DNA of 8,707 nt from positions 1-8,707 of the forward strand of contig JAWOBE010000006.1 in assembly GCA_046498185.1 (NCBI GenBank). Direction: 5' to 3'. Below the pieces are notes generated by a model, which was not told the DNA's origin, searched no databases, and was given only the letters and a program-made list of their open reading frames with translations. Position numbers and translations under genes: made by a program. Positions 5,456-8,707 of the stretch are shown one piece after another. The stretch is from CAYXDR01 sp046498185. GTDB lineage: Bacteria > Desulfobacterota > DSM-4660 > Desulfatiglandales > Desulfatiglandaceae. Position 1 is the first letter of the stretch; the number at the start of each line of letters is the position of its first letter.

Positions 5456-7327
5456 ATGACCCAAATTTTTAAAAGAAACTTCAAAAACCCCTACCTGTAC
5501 GTGATGATAGCGGCCGATGCATTCATGGTGGCTGCAGCGCTTTTTTTTGCATTTTTGCTGCGGTATGATGCAAATTTGATCGGGAAAACGTCGCAGTTAT
5601 TCATCCCCATGTTGCCGGTGTATATTGCGGTCAAACTGGTGGTTTTTTATTTTTTCGGCCTCTATCGCGGCATGTGGCGTTATACAGGGCTGAGAGACTT
5701 CAAGAACATCGTCGCTTCCGTGGCCCTTTCATCCCTCGTACTGACGGCATATCTGATGTTTGTTTATCGGTTCGAAGGTTTTTCTCGTTCGGTGATCGCC
5801 ATCGATTTCGTGTTGACTTTTATTTTTGTAGGGGGAATTCGTTTGGGCGTCAGGGTTATGCTGAACCGGGACTCAGAAGGATTTTTCCAGGGATTGACCG
5901 GCAGGAATAGATATCCAGGCTTCAGAAAAATAATGGTTATAGGTGCTGGAAATGGCGGTGAAAAGGCAGTCCGGGACATGCTTGATAATCGCTCAATGAA
6001 AATGTACCCGGTCGGGTTCCTTGACGATGATCGAAAAAAGTGGGGTAAATCGATCCATGGTGTAAGGGTTTTGGGGGGTGTTCATTCCATCATGAAACAC
6101 CTCGACCTGTTCGATGAGACGATGATTGCCATGCCGTCGGCTACCGGAGAGCAGATCCGGCGGGTTGTATCTCTCTGCTATGAATCAGGAAAGCGTTATT
6201 TGATCATGCCAGGGTTGGGGGAGGTTATGAACGGTGGTGGATTCTCTGTAAAGGCTGTTCGGAAAGTCCGCTATGAAGATTTGCTGGGGCGTGAGCTCAT
6301 TCAGCTGGATACAGAGGTTCTTAAGTCTACATATCAAGGTAAGCGAGTGATGGTTACCGGTGCGGGGGGGTCCATCGGTAAAGAATTGATCCGGCAGGTG
6401 GCAGGCCAGCACCCTGGAGCGCTCGGGCTTGTTGATTTTTCGGAGTATAATTTATTCAGGGTTGAAATCACTACCAAGCAGCAGTTCGAGTTTATCCCCA
6501 TAGATTCATATCTAATTGACATAAGAAGTGAAAGAAGTGCATGGCGTGCCATGAAGGAATTTAAGCCGGATGTGATCTTCCATGCCGCGGCGTTGAAGCA
6601 TGTTCCGATGCAGGAGATGAACCCGTGGGAGGCGGTGCTGACGAATGTCCAGGGCACGCGGAACCTGATTCTGGCCGCCCGCGAAATTGCGCCGGAGCGA
6701 TTTGTACTGGTTTCCTCGGACAAAGCGGTGCGGCCCTCGAGCGTGATGGGTGCTACCAAACGGGTGGCGGAAATGCTCGTGGAATGTGCGGGCGATGGTG
6801 CTGATTCACGTTTCGTGTCGGTCCGTTTTGGAAACGTGCTTGGAAGCTCCGGCTCGGTGATTCCACTTTTTATGGAACAGATAAAAAATCGACTGCCGAT
6901 AACTGTCACTCATCCTGATATAACACGGTATTTTATGAGTGTTTCCGAGGCCGGCCAGCTTATACTGCAGGCGGGTGCCATGGGGGAAGGGGGCGAGATA
7001 TTCATACTGGATATGGGCAAACCCGTTCGCATCGCGGACATGGCTCGTGATTTGATACGTCTGAATGGTTTCGAGCCGGACAAAGATGTTTCGATCCGCT
7101 TCATAGGCCTCAGGCCCGGAGAAAAACTCCATGAAGAATTGATTACCGAAGGGGAAGGGATCGTTTCGACCCGCCATGATAAAATCCGTGTGATCCGCGG
7201 GAGGCACTGCGATTTTACCTCGGTAAACGGGTATATCGATGAATTGATCAATACTGCTCATACATTCGATATAAGGCTCATCAAGCAAAAGTTGAAGGAA
7301 ATCGTGCCGGAGTATACACCGAGCTAA
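5456..7327 (+). CDS. Membrane UDP-HexNAc 4,6-dehydratase (WbpM/PglF/CapD family)
   Basis: This 623-residue protein belongs to the large membrane-bound nucleotide-sugar 4,6-dehydratases, which convert UDP-GlcNAc to UDP-2-acetamido-2,6-dideoxy-4-hexulose for O-antigen or glycan synthesis. Four hydrophobic segments occupy about residues 14-136. A first Rossmann domain follows with VIGAGNGGEKA (161-171), then the catalytic SDR domain with VTGAGGSIGKE (300-310), FHAAALKHVPMQE (375-387) and SSDKAVRP (420-427). At the usual catalytic tyrosine the protein has Met: M431-x3-K435 (MGATK). This is normal for the large WbpM/PglF group, where Asp and Lys of the DK pair (D422, K423) take over. PGEKLHEELI appears near the C-terminus. 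Length is typical and the gene appears intact. It completes the three-gene deoxyamino-sugar module with the two genes before it. Confidence 0.92.
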   Translation: MTQIFKRNFKNPYLYVMIAADAFMVAAALFFAFLLRYDANLIGKTSQLFIPMLPVYIAVKLVVFYFFGLYRGMWRYTGLRDFKNIVASVALSSLVLTAYLMFVYRFEGFSRSVIAIDFVLTFIFVGGIRLGVRVMLNRDSEGFFQGLTGRNRYPGFRKIMVIGAGNGGEKAVRDMLDNRSMKMYPVGFLDDDRKKWGKSIHGVRVLGGVHSIMKHLDLFDETMIAMPSATGEQIRRVVSLCYESGKRYLIMPGLGEVMNGGGFSVKAVRKVRYEDLLGRELIQLDTEVLKSTYQGKRVMVTGAGGSIGKELIRQVAGQHPGALGLVDFSEYNLFRVEITTKQQFEFIPIDSYLIDIRSERSAWRAMKEFKPDVIFHAAALKHVPMQEMNPWEAVLTNVQGTRNLILAAREIAPERFVLVSSDKAVRPSSVMGATKRVAEMLVECAGDGADSRFVSVRFGNVLGSSGSVIPLFMEQIKNRLPITVTHPDITRYFMSVSEAGQLILQAGAMGEGGEIFILDMGKPVRIADMARDLIRLNGFEPDKDVSIRFIGLRPGEKLHEELITEGEGIVSTRHDKIRVIRGRHCDFTSVNGYIDELINTAHTFDIRLIKQKLKEIVPEYTPS

Positions 7328-7328
7328 A

Positions 7329-7379
7329 ATCCATTTTATTAAATTGCAGCCTATCTTTGCGTTTTTTTAATAAATGGAT
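7329..7379. repeat. AT-rich inverted repeat between dehydratase and lptF
   Basis: The arm at 7329-7343 (ATCCATTTTATTAAA) pairs with 7366-7379 (TTTAATAAATGGAT) over 14 bp with one bulged T, around a 22-nt loop. It begins two bases after the dehydratase stop. It could form a weak bidirectional terminator or an mRNA 3'-end stabiliser. The stem is AT-rich and has no clear U-tract after it, so terminator is only one option. Confidence 0.45.
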
Positions 7380-7409
7380 GTTTTACGGAGGCGGCGGGGT
7401 GCTTAACCA

Positions 7410-8354
7410 GTGAGATGGATTATCAATCGTTATATCACGCTCGAAATAGTACCGACTTTTTTTACCGGTCTCCTGGTCGCGGTATTCATTATCATCGCCA
7501 CCAGGACTCTTTCGCTGACCGAAATGGTGGTAAGCAAGGGTGCAAGGCTTTCAGATATGGCGTGGCTGGTTGCCTACCTGCTTCCGGACGTGATCGCCTT
7601 TGCGTTACCCGCAGTTGTACTCATGGCCGTTGTAACGGCTTTTCTGCGGCTGTCGGCGGACAGTGAAATAATCGCTCTAAAATCCTCAGGCGTCAGCCTC
7701 TACCAGATGCTGCCACCGGTCGTCCTATTTGCGGCGGCCGCTTCTTTTATGTCACTTTTTGTTTCCCTCGTTGCGGTTCCCTGGGGGAACACGTCGTTCA
7801 AAGACCTGGTTTTTCGAATAGCCGAGTCCCAGGCGAGCCTTGGGATCCAGGAAAGGGTTTTTTCGGAGCCTTTCGATGACATCGTATTTTACATAAATGA
7901 TTTTTCCCGAGAGGATGGCTCTATGCGGGACGTTTTCGTCGCGGACAGGCGGGATCCGGAGACGGCGCATACTGTGATAGCCGACCGGGCATTCCTGGTT
8001 TCGCACACCCGGGAAAGAGTCATCAATGTGCATTTCAAATTCGGGACGATATTCATGGTGGACAGGAACGGGGGTTCCGCACGGTCTATCGATTTCGATA
8101 CCTATGATATAAATATTGAACTCAAAGACATGATGGCGGCGTTGGACTCGCGGAAAAAATCGCCTAAGGAGATGACGGTCGGTGAATCGATCGAAGAGCT
8201 GCGCAACGGCCGCCCTGGGTCCGCGCATTACAATGCGGTAATGGTTAAATTGATGGAGAAATTTTCAATTTCTGCAGCTGTTTTCATCATGTGCATCATA
8301 GGAGTTCCGCTTGGTGCTCACCTGAAAGCGAGGGGGCGATCGGCCGGAATAGGG
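7410..8354 (+). CDS. lptF: LptF-family LPS export permease, 3' truncated
   Basis: This is a membrane subunit of the LptB2FG ABC transporter, which extracts LPS from the inner membrane and drives it along the Lpt bridge. The start is GTG at 7410, giving VRWIINRYIT, the usual LptF/LptG opening; GGGG (7396-7399) lies ten bases ahead. Residues 11-33, 52-80 and 101-124 are membrane helices. SADSEIIALKSSGVS (82-96) matches the coupling-helix region that contacts LptB. Residues 130-240 form the periplasmic beta-jellyroll domain. A further helix spans about 285-302, then GAHLKARGRSAGIG (302-315). Family members run to roughly 350-400 residues with more membrane helices after this point. Those are missing because the sequence changes to a phage protein near 8354 without a stop. 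LptG is the alternative assignment; position as the first of a pair cannot be tested here. Confidence 0.85.
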
Positions 8355-8363
8355 TCGAGCGAG
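8346..8363. other. LptF / phage connector junction
   Basis: LptF similarity ends at RSAGIG (to 8354) and connector similarity begins by SSEPAAEP (from 8355-8361). There is no direct repeat, attachment-site-like core or insertion-sequence end that I can see at the boundary. The frame is kept, which happens by chance one time in three. A chimeric assembly or library molecule is the simplest reading; a recombination event inside lptF is the alternative. Confidence 0.65.
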
Positions 8364-8707
8364 CCAGCGGCGGAACCGGTGGAACTGTCAGCGGTCAAGG
8401 CCGCTCTCAGGGTAACGGACACCGCAAGCGACGACGAACTAAGCGCTCTAATCAGCGTAGCACGTCGAGTGGTGGAGCGTGACACCCGTCGGTCACTGAT
8501 TACGCAGACGTGGCAACTCAAGCTGGATCAGTGGCCGGTATTCGGCATTCGGCTACCCATGCCACCGGTACAGAGCGTGTCGAGTATCACGTATGTCGAT
8601 ACTGATGGAAATACCCCGACGTGGTCCAGTGACGAGTACGACGTATTCACGGCCGATGAACCGGCGGTGGTGACACTGGCCTATCAGCAGACGTGGCCAA
8701 CGCTACG
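8355..8707 (+). CDS. Phage head-tail connector (phiE125 gp8-like), 5' and 3' partial
   Basis: The 117 residues read here match, from memory, the phiE125 gp8/gp6-like head-tail connector family of tailed phages, which joins the capsid portal region to the tail. Hallmarks are EPAAEPVELSAVKAALRV (3-20), DDELSALISVARRVVERDT (26-44), SLITQTWQLKLDQWP (47-61), the IRLPMPPVQSVSSITYVD run (65-82) and AYQQTWPT near the end. The family normally starts a few residues before the PAAEPV segment, so little of the N-terminus is lost, but no start codon or ribosome site remains. The frame is continuous with lptF. It runs off the window, with a few tens of residues missing. GC of 8361-8707 is about 59% by hand count. 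No other phage gene is visible. Confidence 0.72.

Noticed and set aside
6334..6909. Minus-strand 191-codon frame
   Set aside because: Lies wholly within the well-supported dehydratase gene and shows no domain of its own; a shadow of GC-biased codons.
7415..7666. 83-codon plus-strand frame with ATG just after the lptF start
   Set aside because: Out of frame with lptF, which has far better family support.
7752..8228. Minus-strand 158-codon frame
   Set aside because: Antisense to the periplasmic domain of lptF; no recognisable features.
8355..8707. Integrated prophage
   Set aside because: Only one partial phage gene is visible, with no integrase, attachment site or repeat at the boundary; a chimera is simpler.

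Overview
The window carries a plus-strand surface-polysaccharide locus from a Gram-negative bacterium and ends in an abrupt junction with phage sequence. LptF, an LPS-export permease, implies an outer membrane with LPS. The style of the proteins and the mixed GC content suggest a deltaproteobacterium (Desulfobacterota-like), but this is an impression and cannot be proved from the sequence.

Layout. Positions 1-368 hold no gene I can support. They contain a cluster of short palindromes and a good sigma70-type promoter (239-267). From 369 to 2464 runs what should be one large gene: an N-terminal sulfotransferase domain joined to a C-terminal GT-B glycosyltransferase. Its frame is broken by what looks like one missing T in a T6 run at 784-789, and several PAPS-binding signature residues of the sulfotransferase part are atypical. 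A family 2 glycosyltransferase follows (2518-3279).

Next comes a three-gene module: an SDR sugar-nucleotide 4-reductase/epimerase (3346-4275), a WecA/WbpL-like polyprenyl-phosphate sugar-1-phosphate transferase (4310-5314) and a large membrane-bound WbpM/PglF-type 4,6-dehydratase (5456-7327). The dehydratase has its own candidate promoter (5336-5364). After an AT-rich inverted repeat, lptF starts at 7410 with GTG. It stops resembling LptF near 8354 and continues in the same frame into a phage head-tail connector (phiE125 gp8-like) that runs off the window.

How the genes work together. By analogy with the WbpV-WbpL-WbpM set of Pseudomonas O-antigen loci, the dehydratase would turn UDP-GlcNAc into a 4-keto-6-deoxy sugar. 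The SDR would reduce it to UDP-QuiNAc or UDP-FucNAc, and the membrane transferase would load that sugar-1-phosphate onto undecaprenyl phosphate to start an O-unit. The GT2 and the GT-B domain would extend the unit, and the sulfotransferase domain, if active, would sulfate it. LptF would help move finished LPS to the outer membrane.

The two strongest anomalies are the broken sulfotransferase-glycosyltransferase fusion and the in-frame LptF/phage junction. The junction is most simply an assembly or library chimera. I see no CRISPR array, tRNA, rRNA or insertion sequence. I found no clearly new biological system.
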